Both the position numbers and the translations under genes were made by a program. 64,000 nt of DNA, from positions 1,572,072 through 1,636,071 of the forward strand of contig QEOQ01000303.1 in the NCBI GenBank assembly GCA_010279815.1, in the 5' to 3' direction. This DNA comes from Brachionus plicatilis. Its lineage: Eukaryota > Rotifera > Eurotatoria > Ploima > Brachionidae. Each line of letters begins with the position of its first letter. The first letter of the stretch is position 1. The notes under the pieces were generated by a model. That model was not told the DNA's origin and made no database searches. It was given only the letters and a program-made list of their open reading frames with translations. Shown here piece by piece: positions 11,691-24,691 of the stretch.

Positions 11691-14600
11691 TTATATTTAA
11701 TTTGTTTATGAAATAGTTCAGGAAACTAACTAATTTGTTTAACTCACTACTAACTAACTACTTATTTGTTTTTTTCTATAAATTTTGTCTTTTGTCTTAA
11801 TTGATGTTCGTTTGTTGCATAACGACAAATAATCATTTTGAAATATTTCACAAAAATATAAAAATATGAAAATTGAAAATGTAAAAAAAATTCAAGTTAA
11901 TTAACTTGGTGTTTTTTATAACTTTTAATAAATAATGAGATTGCGAAGATTTTGAAAATAAATTGATTTTCTCGTTTCGGATGATTATTCGTTTAAAAAA
12001 AATTAAACATTTAAAAATTATCAGAATTAAAAAATTAACTTAATTAGTGATTTAATCGAAATACTATGTTTTTTTAATAATCCAATGCTTTTTTAAAAAT
12101 ATTTAAATATTTTAATTTGATTCTAAACTGAATTGATCTTTAAGTCCTTTTTTTATCCGGAAGTCTACAAAATCTGTGATAATTTATTGGATTCTATTTT
12201 TAATAATTTTAAATAAGATGCAATTTTGCAGAATTCGCACAGATTATGAAGACTTCCGCATTAGGTGAAACAAAAGTTGTTTTATTCCCTTTCATCTGTA
12301 GAAAAAATTTTTTACATTTAGAAAAAAAGTTTAAAATTTTTTAATTTTTGTATTAAATTTCAAATTTTCTTTCAAATTTAAATAAAAATTTTAATTTGCC
12401 GTAAAAAGTATGTTCTTTAACATTTTTAAGAATTTTTCTACAAATATAAAACAACTTTTTCTTACAATCTAGATTTTTAAAAGAAATTTTTTAAGTCTAT
12501 CAACATTAAACTTGATCCCGTATAACCGAATAGTTTGAGTGTTAGTCATGCAAGCAGAGGGAAAAAAAACTTCAAAATATCTCTGCAGTACGGGACGAAT
12601 GTTAAAACCCCTTTCATCATAAAATAGGGGGACTGTAATTAAGTTTAATTTTAGATAATTTTTATTTACATTTAAGTCAACGTTTTTGAAGATTATGCAA
12701 AATTACATAAGGACTTATTATAAATAAAATTGAAAAAAAATTGGAAATAAATTTGTTTTTTGTTCTCAGAGCAATATCTTAGAGTAAGAATTAGTCTCAA
12801 ATTTTAGGTAAAATAATTGGAACGATCAAAGAGAATGAACCCTTTTTAAGTAAATTTTTTTTTATGAAATTTAATTTTAACTAACTTAGAAATGCATAAT
12901 TTTCCAAGCACAACACTTATTTTTTCATTTTTTGAACATTTAAAAAAAAGTTCATTCTTTCAATTAAATAATTTTTTTCTTTTATTAATTGATTATTAGT
13001 CAAAAAGTAGAAAAAATCAGACTCTACACGGTCAAATTGAGCGTATTTAATTATTTAAGAATTTTCTCTGTTTTTATTTTTTTTTAATTCATCGAATAAA
13101 TGAATGAATAAATTTTAGGAAATTCAAATTTTATTTAAAAAGAAATATTATTTGATTACTGGGTGTAATGATACAAATTTAAGATTATTTGACTCTAAAA
13201 AAAATGCAACATAATCGAAAGTTTTCTCAGGGCATAGTTACAATATCAAAAAATGTGTTCTAGTTGAGGGATCTAAAGAAATAATTAATCTTATGACGAG
13301 ACTCTTAGGGTATTGAATTAGAATTTAAATTATCCAAATAACAAAATATTTTATTTTTTATTATTTTTTTAATAAATGTTTCAATTTACCTATGAATCTT
13401 AATTAATTTTTGATCAATTATTTTGAATGAATGGATAAGTTCTTTCGAACTATTAGAATTGGTTTTGAATGAAGTCTAAACAATGTTTTGATTTTAGCAT
13501 TGAAAACACAAGTTCTTGGTGAACAAGTAACTTAAGTTTTCTTTCTTTTTTTAATTTATAATAATTTTTATTTTTTTTTTATTTTAAATCGTCCATGGGA
13601 CGTAGTTTAATTTTTCAACAAATAAATAGATAAAAAATGAATGTTTTTTTCAGAAGATTATAAAATTGAAAAAAAAATAGCGGAATCAGATGATATTGAT
13701 AAGAATTACACATTTTGATTTTTAATTTATTTAAAAGAATTTATCATTTTTATTATTAGAAAAGTAATTTGATTAAATGCAAAATAAATCAATGATGAAA
13801 CGATTTTTTTTGGCTACTTATCCTAATAAAAAAATCTTGAAAAAAAATTTTAATTGTTTAATTTAATTTTAAGTTTGGATACAATTCTAAATTTTACAGG
13901 AGATTTAACTCTAAGATCAAATGGATCAGATATATAAGTAAATCCTTGATTTGAAATCAAAAATATAAATATTTTTTTACTTTATCCGTACTTTTAATTT
14001 AAAAAACATTTATAAACCATTATTTTTGCAATCATCATATTTTAAAAATCATTATTTAAAATTTTTCAAATAATTAAATTTAGTTTGTGTTAATTACAAG
14101 AATTTTGAAAAAATAAATTATTTATTTAAAAAAAAAATCTAGAAACTTAAAAGAGTCAGTAATTAGAAAAGTAACATTGTTGTAGAAATCAAATTCTTTA
14201 CTTTTGAGAAATTTTACTTCAAATAAAAATCATGTCGCTTTTCGAAATTGTCCAAATATTGATTATAAATCATTAAATTCAAAAAATTACTTAAATTTGT
14301 TTCTCACTTTCTTTAAGCGTATTTTTTTAGCAAAAAAATAAAATTTTGGAATTCAATTCAAATTTTTACAAATCTCTATTAACAAAACAAAATTATTCAG
14401 GTGTCAATATCCGACAAGTCAAAATCCAGCTATAACTTTTTTTGGCAAATAAATTCATTTATCTTAGAATAAAAACAAGAAAATAATGCAATTTTATTTA
14501 AAAAAAAAGCGATAAAGCAAATTTATGTTTTATTATAATTTGAATAAGCAAAGCAAACCAACTCAATTTATTCTTTCATTACATATAAAAGGAAAATTTC

Positions 14601-15075
14601 CTAAATATAGACTTGTGGCGTTTACTTAACACAAGTATAAGCGAATAAAAATCGTTGTCTAAAGATATAAATGATATAAATTTAAATGGCAAACGAGACT
14701 TAACCCATCATTTGGATCAAAAGAAATTTGAAAGCCCCCGCCATTTTAATTGAGACATTTCTTAAATAAAATAATTTATTTTTCAATTTTAATTTTTTTA
14801 GATTTTTTAAATATTTACTTCCAAGCACTCGTTTATTTTTTTGAAGAAGAAAAAATCATCATTTATTTATTAAGTCCATTAGACCAAGAAAAGCTCAATA
14901 TTTATTGTACAAACAGTTTGTTTTAAATAGTGATCTTATTGTTAAAAGTTTTATTTTTTTCCGAACATAATTTTGTCCATTTCATTGTATATAAAGAAAA
15001 TAAACCAAAAAAAAAATAATTTATTTAAATAAATAATCAATTTCGGTAAACAATTCCTGGTGTTTCAATCATAAA
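11691..15075. other. AT-rich intergenic DNA upstream of CSDE1
   Basis: No gene seen. 13570-13615 has a CGTCCATGGGACG hairpin beside a T-rich run, resembling the LINE-tail hairpins elsewhere but weakly. The last 100-200 bp before 15076 should contain the CSDE1 promoter and 5' UTR; no TATA box was recognised. Confidence 0.5.
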
Positions 15076-18000
15076 ATGACTAGTGGAAAAATTGAAAACG
15101 CTTTGTGGAAGGTAAAAATTTATTTGATTTTAAAATTTTTATAAATTTAATTTTTAAAAGAAACTTCAGGGTGAAATTTCAGATGGTAATGTGTTGGTAC
15201 AAGATGGTAAAATGACAAATGTTCCATCTTCTGAAAAGCATCAAATTAGTCTAAATGAGCTGATGAGTCATGGCCAAACGAGTTTAAACAATGTGAACAC
15301 ATTGCACAACTTGAATGAGCTATTGATACACAAAAACCAAAACCAATTCTTAAATCGAATGAACCAGAATTTAAACCAGAGAGAAATTGGTACCATTGAG
15401 AAAATGATGAATGGCTACGGACTAATACGATGCTTGAACCGCGACAGCGGTCTGTTTTTTCAGTACAATAGCAATCTGGATGTTTTCAAAACTGGCGATT
15501 TTGTTGAATTTAATGAATCGGTTGATAAAAATAACAAGCAAATTGCCGTAAATTTAGTTAAAATCTCCTCAAATGATCCCAGAATAAGCAATCAAGTGAA
15601 TCTCAAAGATTTGCTTCAAGCGCAAAATCAGGTATTTAACCAACAGCAATCAAATTATGAAAATCTTTTGAATGAATTGAAAAAATTCAAAATTCAGCAG
15701 CAAGTTCAGAGCGGTCCAAATTTGAATTTGTTGAACAAAGAGAACTTTTTTAACCAGTCAATTAATGCAAATCAACAAAACAATCTATTAAACATGGCCA
15801 AATTAACAGGCTTACATCAGTCTAGTTCTTTGCCTGACTTCAAGTCTCTTGGCTCGGAGTATAATGAAGGAACAATAGCAATAGCAGCCAACCAACACCA
15901 AAATCCATTTGTAATTATATTTTTTTTAATTATTTCTGATTCAGGAAGTTAAGAATAGAATTGAAAAAAAAAATTCAAGTTTTTGATATTAAGTTTTTTA
16001 AAGCAAATTTTTGAAATAAAAGTTAAGTTTCCGATAAGGATATAAAAAAATACTTGGATGAAGAAAAAAAAAATTTGTTTAACCAAATGATTGATATCAT
16101 GATTATTGATGACAAACTAATCATTTAGTAATTAAATCATGGGTAAATTTTAAATCAAGTTCAATAAAGACTCAATATATTTTGAAAAAAAATATAAAAC
16201 TTCGGATTATTTGTTTACAAAGAAAATTAGCTAAATAAAAAATTTGAGTAACAAATTGATATCTATCTTTTTCTTCAAATTCAGAATATCAAATTGAACA
16301 AAAAAAATTTAAACAAATCATTTTTCGTCTTAAATCGTTATCGTAAAGATAAGCTCTTAATTTTTTTAAATAGAAGTTTATCTTTCCGATGACCAAAAAA
16401 ATTGCTGGAAAATTCAATGGTGTTAATATTTTAAAAAAGTGTTTTTTCATTCCTTTTGCATTTAATGCTACATAATGCTACAAGTGATACCAATCTCAAT
16501 TCAATTATTTCAAAGATTCTGTAAAAACTTAGATTTTTTTTCAAGAAAACAGACACAAATAGCAAGCTTTTCTCTCTTTTAAATTCAAGTAATGTTTAAT
16601 TTCTTTATTTGATTTTTATAAATTAGAATTTTATGACTCGATAATTTAAAACAAAAATTGAAAGAATAAAAAAAGTTTCTATTTTATATTAGTTATGTAA
16701 TAGTTATGTTTTATTTTGTATTGAATTGCACAACATCAAAATTTTATTTTTTTAGTTTACTAAAATAAGTAGCTATTCTTGGAAATTTATTTAGAAATCT
16801 TGTGGAATTTTTGATTTTTTTTAAATTCTTTGAGCTGAATTTTTCTAAAGAAACTAAAAATAAACTAAATATGCTGCACTAAGATTCAAAGAAAAAAAAA
16901 TCAAACTGTTAACGAACCATTCTATTGTCCTGGGGAGCGTATCCTGAGTCCTTATTTAGACATTTATAAGAAACTTATAGCAATATAAACAGTTTTCTGC
17001 AGAATTGTTTAAAAGTCACAAGTCCCTAGTCCAAGTCCGGAATTTAACTTTGATTTTATTGACTTTTACTTTAATTAGACCGACACAATAGCTAAATGAA
17101 ATGGTAAAAAATTCAATAATATAATTTAAAATATAATTAAATTTATAATATAATTTAAAAAATTTTTTAGTCCCCAAGTGGATTTCAAATTGAGACTTTT
17201 TAAGGCATTGTGAAATTTGGTACAAAAAACAAAAACAAAACATAAAAAGTGCCAAAGCTTAAGTTCTGGAAGACCAAAAAATGTTCTGTAAATCCTTTGT
17301 ACCGCCAATAAACTGATTCTGCAAAAATCTGCAATAAATCTGCAAAACTCAGAAAATTTTGAATTTGGGATATTATATTATATTAAAAATCCAATTCAAC
17401 TTTAAAAGGTGGTACAAAGAATGTATCAGTTGCTAGATATATCAGTTACAATTTACAGAACATGTTTTGGTCGGTCCAGAACTTAAGCTTTGGCACTTTT
17501 TATATTTTGTTTTTGTTTTTTGTACTAAAATTAACGATGTTCCGAATTTTGCAGAGTTTTGCAGAATCAGTATTCTGGTGGTACAAAGAATGTATCAGTT
17601 GCTACAATTTATAGAACATTTTTTGATCTATCAGAACTTAAGCTTTGGCACTTTTAATATTTTATTTTTGTTTTTTGTACCAAAATTCACAATGCCACTT
17701 TTTAACAATTCTGGTTTTATGAGATACAAATATCTTTATTAACACACACCAAATACAACTTAATATATAATATAATAAAACTTCTTTAAAATAATACAAT
17801 TTTTGTTGTAACCAGTGACAATAAAATTTAATTAAATTTAAAAAAAAAAAATAATATTATTAAATATTTGTCAATTTAAAATTTATCTGAAATTTTTTTC
17901 AAAATCTGAATTTCAAACACGACTTCAAAATAATCCCGTAAATAGTTAAAGAGAAAAAAAACAATTAATACTAATAAAATTTATCTATTTAAATATTTTT

Positions 18001-21000
18001 TAGAACGCAGAGGGTCGAATTGCTTATCAACGAAATGGCGAGTCATTTTTTGTACCATACCAACTAAGCGATTTGGTTCATCCAAGTATCCAATTGTGTC
18101 CAGGCGACCAGGTTAAATTCTATATCAGTCAAAGATCCATCAACAATATGCTTTCATTCTGTGCCAGCAAGGTAGAGCTCCTTGACCAGTTTAATACTCA
18201 GACCGGCCGCGTTCAGACCGCACAAAAATATCGGGGTATCATCTCGTGGCTGAAGGATTCGTTTGGCAAAATAGACCGCGAGGACCAAGCTAAAGAAATA
18301 TTTTTCCACTTTACCGACTATAAAGGTGACATTCCAATGGGTGAGCTGCGCATCGGATCCAGTGTAGAGTTTGAGATCCAGGATCGATACGGTAAAGAAA
18401 TAGCCGTGAATATCAGAAGTATTCCGGACGGATCTGTTTGCTATGATGACCTAAGTCGAGCTGTATTCATTGGCCGAATAACAGCGCCTCCAGTTTACAA
18501 CTCAGTTGGCAGGCTTATCTTCGATGGCAATAAAAGCCAAAATTTGGTCGAGCTCACTTTTACTGACCGCGATAGAATCATAGGAGCAAGTGAGTACACT
18601 TTTTTGGAAGGCGATTTTGTTCAATTCAGAATTGCCACAGATAAAAGAAAATCTGGTAAATTGATGAACCAACGGGCCACTCAATTGACTTTGATTGAAG
18701 AATACAGTTTGACTGACAACTGCAGTAATACCAGTGAGCGCCGACAGACTGGCGTACTTGCCAAAATTACCAGCAAACATGGCGCTATTAAACACTCGGA
18801 AAGAGATGATCTCATTTATTTTTCAACCTGTGAGATTGTAAGTTTTGTCAAGCTGGCCACAGACTCGGCCACATACAACATCAATAAGACAAGTTTAGAA
18901 ATAGGAGATTTGCTTGAGTTCAGTGTGGTCCAGTGTCCGAGAGATCAAGTGTTCGCCAATGGACTGAAGGCAATCCGTGTGGTCAAATCAAGCAAAAATT
19001 GCCAATTTGATGCCAATCATGTTTTTAGTGGCTTGATCGAAAAAGAAGCTAATCAAAACGACTTTGGCTCCATAAAATTAGAGATAAGTCCTAATAAATT
19101 TGAGTCTATTAGGTTCAAATTGGAGGATATAAATTCGTCCAAAATCTTATTTAATAAGGGCGATAAAGTCGAGTTTAATATTTCAGAACAAAAATTAGCT
19201 ATCAATATTAAACTCATCGAACAAAAGAAACACTCGGGATTTTTGACCATGCTAAAAGAAAACTACGGTTTTATCGAAGTAAACATATTTGACGACACTT
19301 ACAAGCAAAGCAAGGCTCCCAAAGACATTTTTTTCCACTACAGCTCTTTAATGGAAAATCCGAATGAGTTGAGCGTCGGAGACATGCTTGAATTTACTGT
19401 AAATAGAAAAAACAAGCAAAAATTCGCTGCCGAAAATGTGGCAAAAATGGCTGAGAAATCATTCCGACCATCAAAAGTAAATTTTAAAAAAATATCTGCA
19501 AATTTTGTATTTTAAAAAGGTAGAAAAAATTTCTCGATTTTAGTTTACTGAACTGTGCAAATCTAAATTTAAAACAAAATTAAAAATTTTTTTATTGATT
19601 ATTGTGACGCGGAAATTATATTATTTTAAAATTGATTTCCATCTAGATGACCAAAAAATAATTCAATTTAACAAAAAATATTAAAAAAATTCTATCAATT
19701 TAAAGTAGAGTTTCAATTTTTCACCTGTCATCTATTGATACCTTCGGAACATACCATTTTTTTCTATTTTTTTTCTATCCATCAAAGAGGTATTGAGGGC
19801 CAGCGATTTTGGTTAAATCAGAAAATAAATAATTAAATAATTTCTTTACTAAAAAATGAATTAATTTTTTGATACTATGGTAAAGAAATTAAACTTGTTT
19901 TCGATCCTCAATATTTTTCTAAATTTAATAGTATAAAAAATTTCTTGAATTTTTATTTCTTATTTTAATTAATTTCCTAAAAACTTAAAGAAATGACCAT
20001 TTTAAAAATGCTAACAACATTTGTTTGTTGTCCTGGGATGGTCAAAATGATGAACCCTGTTCACTAAATTTACCAAAATTTTTTACCTAGTTAAAAATAA
20101 AAACATTTGATCGTTAGATAAATTTTTATTCTTTTTTAAAAAATTAATTCAAAACAAATTTTACCCTTTTTTATTAATTTCACCATTTTTTTGGTAAAAA
20201 ATTAGAAATTTTAGCAGACTAAAGTAATTGACCATACAGAGATTCTAGTAGATAGTGCCGTGAATAGGGATTAATTATTAAAAAGCTCATAGCTACAAGT
20301 AAACTTAATTTGAGAGTTAGAAAATTATGAGTAAAAGTTTTAAATACTTAAATTCTAGTTTAATTTTTGAAAAATATTTAATCAGTGTTCATAATTTACC
20401 AAAAAAATTTGAGCTGCTTTGATGATCCATTGTTCTTTTTTTAACTAGGTAAACATTCTCCTAAATTTGGCCAACAATGGTTCATCGTTTTGATCAGTTA
20501 CATTTATTCCTTTAAATTTTTCTATGTAATGAAATTAACTGATTTTTTTTATCAATAACTATCAGAGTTTGTTTTTAATTTTTACTTATTTCTATGTTTT
20601 AAAATAGCAGTCAATTTGATAAACTATTTTTTAAGTCGCCATTGCCAGGACTTTTAAAAGGCAAAATAGTCCAAGTACTACGATCTCATAATCAAGTATC
20701 AGAACAATCAGGAGAATATTATGGAAAGATTCAGGTGATTTCGGAATCTGGCAAAAAAGAGCCGAGTTACCAATATGGCTTATTTAGTATGGTGGATAGA
20801 AAGATATCGCTTCGAATTGGAGATATTGTGTCATTTCAGTTGATCGAAGGCCCGGATGGAAGTAAGAAGGCATTTAATGTTTTGGTGATCCAGTCAGCTT
20901 CGACCGATCAAGTAGAACGAACTGAAAAACAACCAAGAAGCAAAGAGTTGAAAAAAGGAAAAATTGATAGTCTCAAAGGCCACTGTGGCTACATAGAATA

Positions 21001-21382
21001 TGCTAGTGGAAGTGATTTAAAAATGTTATTTTTCCACATAAGTGATTTTATGGATTCAAAAAATGTGGAAATTGCTGATGTTAAAGCTGGAGATGAAGTT
21101 GAGTTTCAGATATCGAACAGGAATGGAAAGTTATCAGCAACAAAAATCAAAAAAGTTGGTTCTAGTTCAACAGTAGTTAATAAGACAGATAATCAAAATG
21201 AGCAGAGACCTGGTAGACTTTTAAATAAGCTAAAATCATCAAATATTGATAACCAAAGTGGAAAACAGTTTATTATAATTCGTGGACCAATTAATCCAGA
21301 TGGAAAGTCCAAGTCATTTTCTAAAAAGTTCATAGAACGTGTTCCTGGTGCTATTCCAAGCGATTTTTCAGCAAATCAATAA
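15076..21382 (+). CDS. CSDE1: CSDE1/UNR, multi-cold-shock-domain RNA-binding protein (998 aa, 4 exons)
   Basis: Cytoplasmic single-stranded RNA-binding protein; the family controls translation and mRNA stability. Proposed exons: 15076-15111, 15170-15910, 18004-19476, 20636-21382, all phase 0 with GT-AG introns (58, 2093 and 1159 bp). Cold-shock-like modules include residues 83-150 (IGTIEKMMNGYGLIRC), a module split over intron 2 (EGRIAYQRNGESFFVPYQLS), YRGIISWLKDSFGKIDRE...IFFHF, GFLTMLKENYGFIEV...DIFFHY, and the C-terminal LKGHCGYIEY...LFFHISDF. Less canonical modules lie between, giving about nine in all as in vertebrate UNR. The C-terminus (RPGRLLNKLKSSNID...RGPINPDGKS) matches the conserved CSDE1 tail. 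An Asn/Gln-rich insert at about 150-245 makes it longer than human CSDE1 (about 800 aa). The first exon encodes only 12 residues (MTSGKIENALWK), so the start is less certain than the rest. Confidence 0.92.
17000..17045. mobile_element. hAT-type MITE (family H), left end only, in CSDE1 intron 2
   Basis: CAGAATTGTTTAAAAGTCAC followed by AGTCCAAGTCCGG matches the left terminus of the complete copy at 62784-63046. No matching right end was found downstream, so it is truncated or rearranged. Confidence 0.55.
17204..17696. mobile_element. MITE family M with long TIRs and 9-bp TSD, in CSDE1 intron 2
   Basis: The outermost bases are GGCATTGTGAAATTTGGTAC on the left and the complement (GTACCAAAATTCACAATGCC) on the right. 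Inverted homology runs about 100-120 bp inward through AGTGCCAAAGCTTAAGTTCT. Both sides carry the exact 9-mer ACTTTTTAA (17195-17203 and 17697-17705). The right half contains a second, partial copy of the terminal module (17470-17530), so three copies of it are present. The interior is rich in CTGCA words and noncoding. Long TIRs with an 8-9-bp TSD suggest a Mutator-like (MULE) or hAT-like nonautonomous element. Related copies: 28064-28572 and 40098-40429. Confidence 0.88.
20042..20500. mobile_element. Decayed inverted-repeat element in CSDE1 intron 3
   Basis: GGTCAAAATGATGAACC with TTTACCTAGTTAAAAA on the left mirrors TTTTTTAACTAGGTAAAC with GGTTCATCGTTTTGATCA on the right. The arms are about 60 bp and imperfect. 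The interior is noncoding and no clear target duplication was seen. A similar end occurs at about 4935, inside copy A. Confidence 0.55.
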
Positions 21383-22180
21383 TGGAATTTAGTTAGTCTG
21401 TCATAAAAATTGATTTGTTTAGTTTTTTATAAATTATTTTTCATCAGAATATTCTTACAAGGATTGAAGATATTTGAAAAAAACTAATTTAAAAAAAGGC
21501 TGATATGAAGCCTTAAAATGGGTGCTTAAATAAATGTTTAAAAAAAATTAATTTTATATTTGTTTAATATAATTTAAAAAATATTGATTATGCTAAAATT
21601 TTTGAAGATTATTTTGTTGAAATTAAAGAAAATAAAAAAAATTGATTTTTTTACTTAACACAGGTTAGGCAAACAAGTAACTGAATTAGGAAACTTTTAA
21701 AATTTTTCAATAACGAATCCTTTAAAGATAAAAAACATTTTTTAAAAACAACATTTAAAAAGGTAGACATTTTAAAATCTCTTTTAGTTTCCATTTAATC
21801 TCAGTGATCACAAGTGAGATTAAATTTTTTATATTAATTTAAATTTTTTTTATTCCTAATTGATATAAATTTTTTCTGTAATTTTATGTTATAAAGGCAC
21901 AATTTTTCACTAAAATGGTTCAATAATTTTCTAAATAATATCAAAATGCACTATTTTCCCATTCTAGGCTTTTGACAAAACCCAACGAGTGAAAATTAAT
22001 TGCCATCTCTTTTTTTAATTAATATTTTGATTTAACATTTTTGAATTTAAATTTTGATTTAGAAAATTATAAAAATCAAAATAAGATATAGAGAATTTTT
22101 GACATTTCAGAAAAAAAGTTAAAAAAATTACCAATATAAACATTTTTAAAATTAAATTTAAACCTTTAATTATTTTTTGT
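21383..22180. other. 3' flank of CSDE1, AT-rich
   Basis: Contains AATAAA at about 21527, usable as the CSDE1 polyadenylation signal. Otherwise no gene or recognisable repeat. Confidence 0.5.
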
Positions 22181-22225
22181 TTAACGCTAGAAGGATTAAA
22201 CGAGTCATTTGACTCGTTTTAACAA
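22181..22225. mobile_element. piggyBac-like terminus: TTAA plus TIR
   Basis: TTAA at 22181-22184 is followed by CGCTAGAAGGATTAAACGAG and an inner palindrome GAGTCATTTGACTC. TTAA is the obligatory piggyBac target, and CTAGAAG with an inner GAGTCA..TGACTC palindrome recurs at the end of the piggyBac remnant near 35048. The opposite terminus was not found. A short splice-like segment ending CACATG|GTAAGT near 22432 may be interior sequence but is too short to assign. Confidence 0.55.
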
Positions 22226-22479
22226 TTTCAAAGCCTCATAACTTAATAACAGATTTTTTTAATAAATAAATCAATCTTGAATTATCTAGATTTTATCTTT
22301 TTATTTCAAGTAAGTTAATATTCTCTATAATTACTTTAATTATTTTTTTTTTAATATTTTGGATTACAGAAAGACGAAAAAATGCTACTATTGCTAAACA
22401 TTACAATCAGAAAAAAATCACATGGTAAGTATTGTAATAATAAATTGTTTTGTCTTTAAAAAAATTTTTTTTTGATTTA

Positions 22480-23050
22480 TTTTTTTATCTGTACCAAGCT
22501 AACGCTCCTTCAGAATATAAAAAAAAATCAAAAAAAAGTAAATCAAAATAAGGTAAATTAAAATAAAAAAATAAAAAAAGTATAAATAAGTCAAAAGAAA
22601 ATTAAAAACGATATGTTGAAACAAATTTTTAAATATTTGATAGTTCATGAAAAAAAGAAGAAGTTACTAAATATTACAAGCAATTATACAATGGAGTTGA
22701 ATTTTCGATATATCTTGATTCGAAACCTTCCACCAATCTGACTACCAGTGGAACAGAATGACTCAATCCTGCCCTGAAATATCACTCACTCAACTGAAAG
22801 AGTCGATTTGAAGTTGTTAGTAGTTTAAGTTTTTTGAAGGCTACTTAGTGCATAATATTGGAGGGAGTATCATATGTCAGCTTCAAAATAGATCTAACTG
22901 CTGTATTTTGAATAACTTGTATTTTTTTGATATTAGTTTCTGAGAATGAATTTAAACAAGGAAAATAATAATCCAAGATTGGTCCTATCAAAAATTTGTA
23001 AAGATTACCAAATGTTTTTGGTTTAAGATCCCATTTTCTATTTGAGAGAC
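22480..23050 (-). pseudogene. LINE family B reverse transcriptase C-terminus and 3' tail
   Basis: On the minus strand 23045-22860 reads KPKTFGNLYKFLIGPILDYY, FPCLNSFSETNIKKIQVIQN, TAVRSILKLTYDTPSNI, the usual LINE RT thumb/C-terminal region. It continues after a stop as KLKLLTTSNRLFQLSE and LSHSVPLVVRLVEGFESRYI. The copy at 35110-35640 carries the same end of the protein. Both continue into a shared 3' tail (TTCTGAAGGAG...AGCTTGGTACAGATAAA) with A-rich repeats. Stops and deletions show it is dead. Confidence 0.8.
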
Positions 23051-23282
23051 ATATTTTTTAAATTTAAATTAGTAAACATCATTTAGGAATAAAATTTTTT
23101 AACTCATCAAAGTAAAAGTTAACAAATCATGGCTAATCATATCAATTGTTAGTTGGCTTTTAAAAGTACTTTTTGGGATTTAAAGATTGATAAAATGTTT
23201 AATTATTTAATTATTTAAATATTAAATAAAAATTTCAAATAAAAACTCTTAAAAAATTAAATAAAAAATTATTTAGATTTTA

Positions 23283-24455
23283 TCAAAATTTTTTCGCTAT
23301 AATGCCCTTCTCAATCAAACTATAAGCCATATCAATAATTGTACTTTTCAAAGCAATTGGTTCAACTTTGAGAACATTGATCATTCTTGAATTGCTAAAA
23401 CTTGATTTGATACCTAGTAATTTTTTCACCTTAAAATTTCATAAAAATTAATTAAATACCAAAAAACTATCTGCAATTTTACTAAATTGATTTGAGCATC
23501 AAATAGTGACATGAATTTAACCATGAATTTTGGTGCAACCTTGGTGGGTACGTTATATCCTTTGGAAGAAAACTCTTGATCTAGTATTAATGCCCAGTCT
23601 TTCATTGATGTATTCTCCACAGTGCTCACTATTATATGACGTTGCGAGTCAGCTTCTGGATTCATCATGGCATTTATATGAGCTTGTGCAACATTTCGAA
23701 CATCACAAGCTGGCATGAATATATCAGCCAAAATAGGAGTTTCACGCATCAAAAGTTTTTTAACAACCTCAATTGATGTACATGGTACATTGTGTAACAA
23801 AGGTCCCTGTTACAAAAAAATTAACTTAATAATTTTTAAAAATTTATTAATGTTTAACAACCATGACATATCCTGGATTTATAGTTGTCAAAACAAATTT
23901 TGGATTGTTCTCTTTCATAAAATCCCAAGCAGCTTTTTCAGCCATTATTTTGCTCTTTGTGTAAGCTTGTTGATCTTTAAGATCGGGCCAGTCATTTTCT
24001 GTATAGGTGTACAAATGTTTAAAGTTATCACCAGCCACGGCAGCTACTGAACTAGTGAGGACAACTTTTTTTACTTTCGAGTCGGTTTGGATGCATGCTT
24101 TAAGAACACTTAAAGTTCCACTGACCGCCGGACTGATAATTTCATTTTCATCCTTGGGTGCTTTATTGGGAAAAGGTGATGCTGTGTGTAGGACATAAGT
24201 ACAGTCTTTGACGGCCGCTGGCCAACTTTCTTCATTTAGAAGATCTGCTTCGCACAATTCTAGTTCATGTTTTGGGTTTGAGATTAGTGTTTTTAGAGGC
24301 AAAACTTTTTTGTCATCTTTAAGACTGCGGACTGTTCCTCGGACACGAAAACCAAGCTCCAATAGTTGTTTTACTATGTGAGTTGCTATGAACCCACTAG
24401 CTCCAGTAACTAATATTAAATCCTTATCAGTAATTTCAAATGCATTAGCATTCAT
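23283..24455 (-). CDS. NAD(P)-dependent extended SDR, dihydroflavonol-4-reductase-like (354 aa, 3 exons)
   Basis: Oxidoreductase of the extended short-chain dehydrogenase/reductase family (DFR/CCR/3-beta-HSD-like), expected to reduce or oxidise a carbonyl with NADP(H); the animal substrate is unknown. Exons on the minus strand: 24455-23862, 23806-23483, 23429-23283, joined in phase 0 by GT-AG introns of 55 and 53 bp. Residues 18-24 are the Rossmann motif GASGFIA after the strand LILVT. The catalytic YxxxK is Y165-K169 (AYTKSK), and TINPGYVMGP is the usual substrate-loop entry (spliced at VM|GP). The last exon encodes NSRMINVLKVEPIALKSTII ... DMAYSLIEKG, the standard C-terminus. Total length is normal for the family. 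No signal peptide; probably cytosolic. Isolated gene surrounded by transposon remnants. Confidence 0.92.
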
Positions 24456-24691
24456 TTTTGTCTAAAAAAAATTTTTATAAAGAATTTAGATTATTTTTTC
24501 TGGCTCATAATGTGTAAATCACATGAGTAAGTATCAAATAAAATTTGCATTTTTTTAATTTAATTTTAATAAAAAAATCACTTAGATATTTTTATCTGAA
24601 AGCTCAGAGTTTCTTTTGCCAGTGTCAACTTTTGATGACTGACTTTAATAAAATGTTCAAAATTTTTTTTGATGTTCATCTTAAAATAATG

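Noticed and set aside
12520..12650. Slightly GC-richer patch with CTGCAGTACGGGACG
   Set aside because: No ORF, fold or match to other repeats in the window.
17016..17742. Phe/Tyr-rich ORFs in CSDE1 intron 2 (repeated FLYFVFVFCTK)
   Set aside because: They are translations of the MITE terminal repeats, which explains their similarity to each other.
22365..22432. Exon-like segment ending CACATG|GTAAGT
   Set aside because: Good splice-like signals but too short and without start or downstream partner; may be piggyBac interior.
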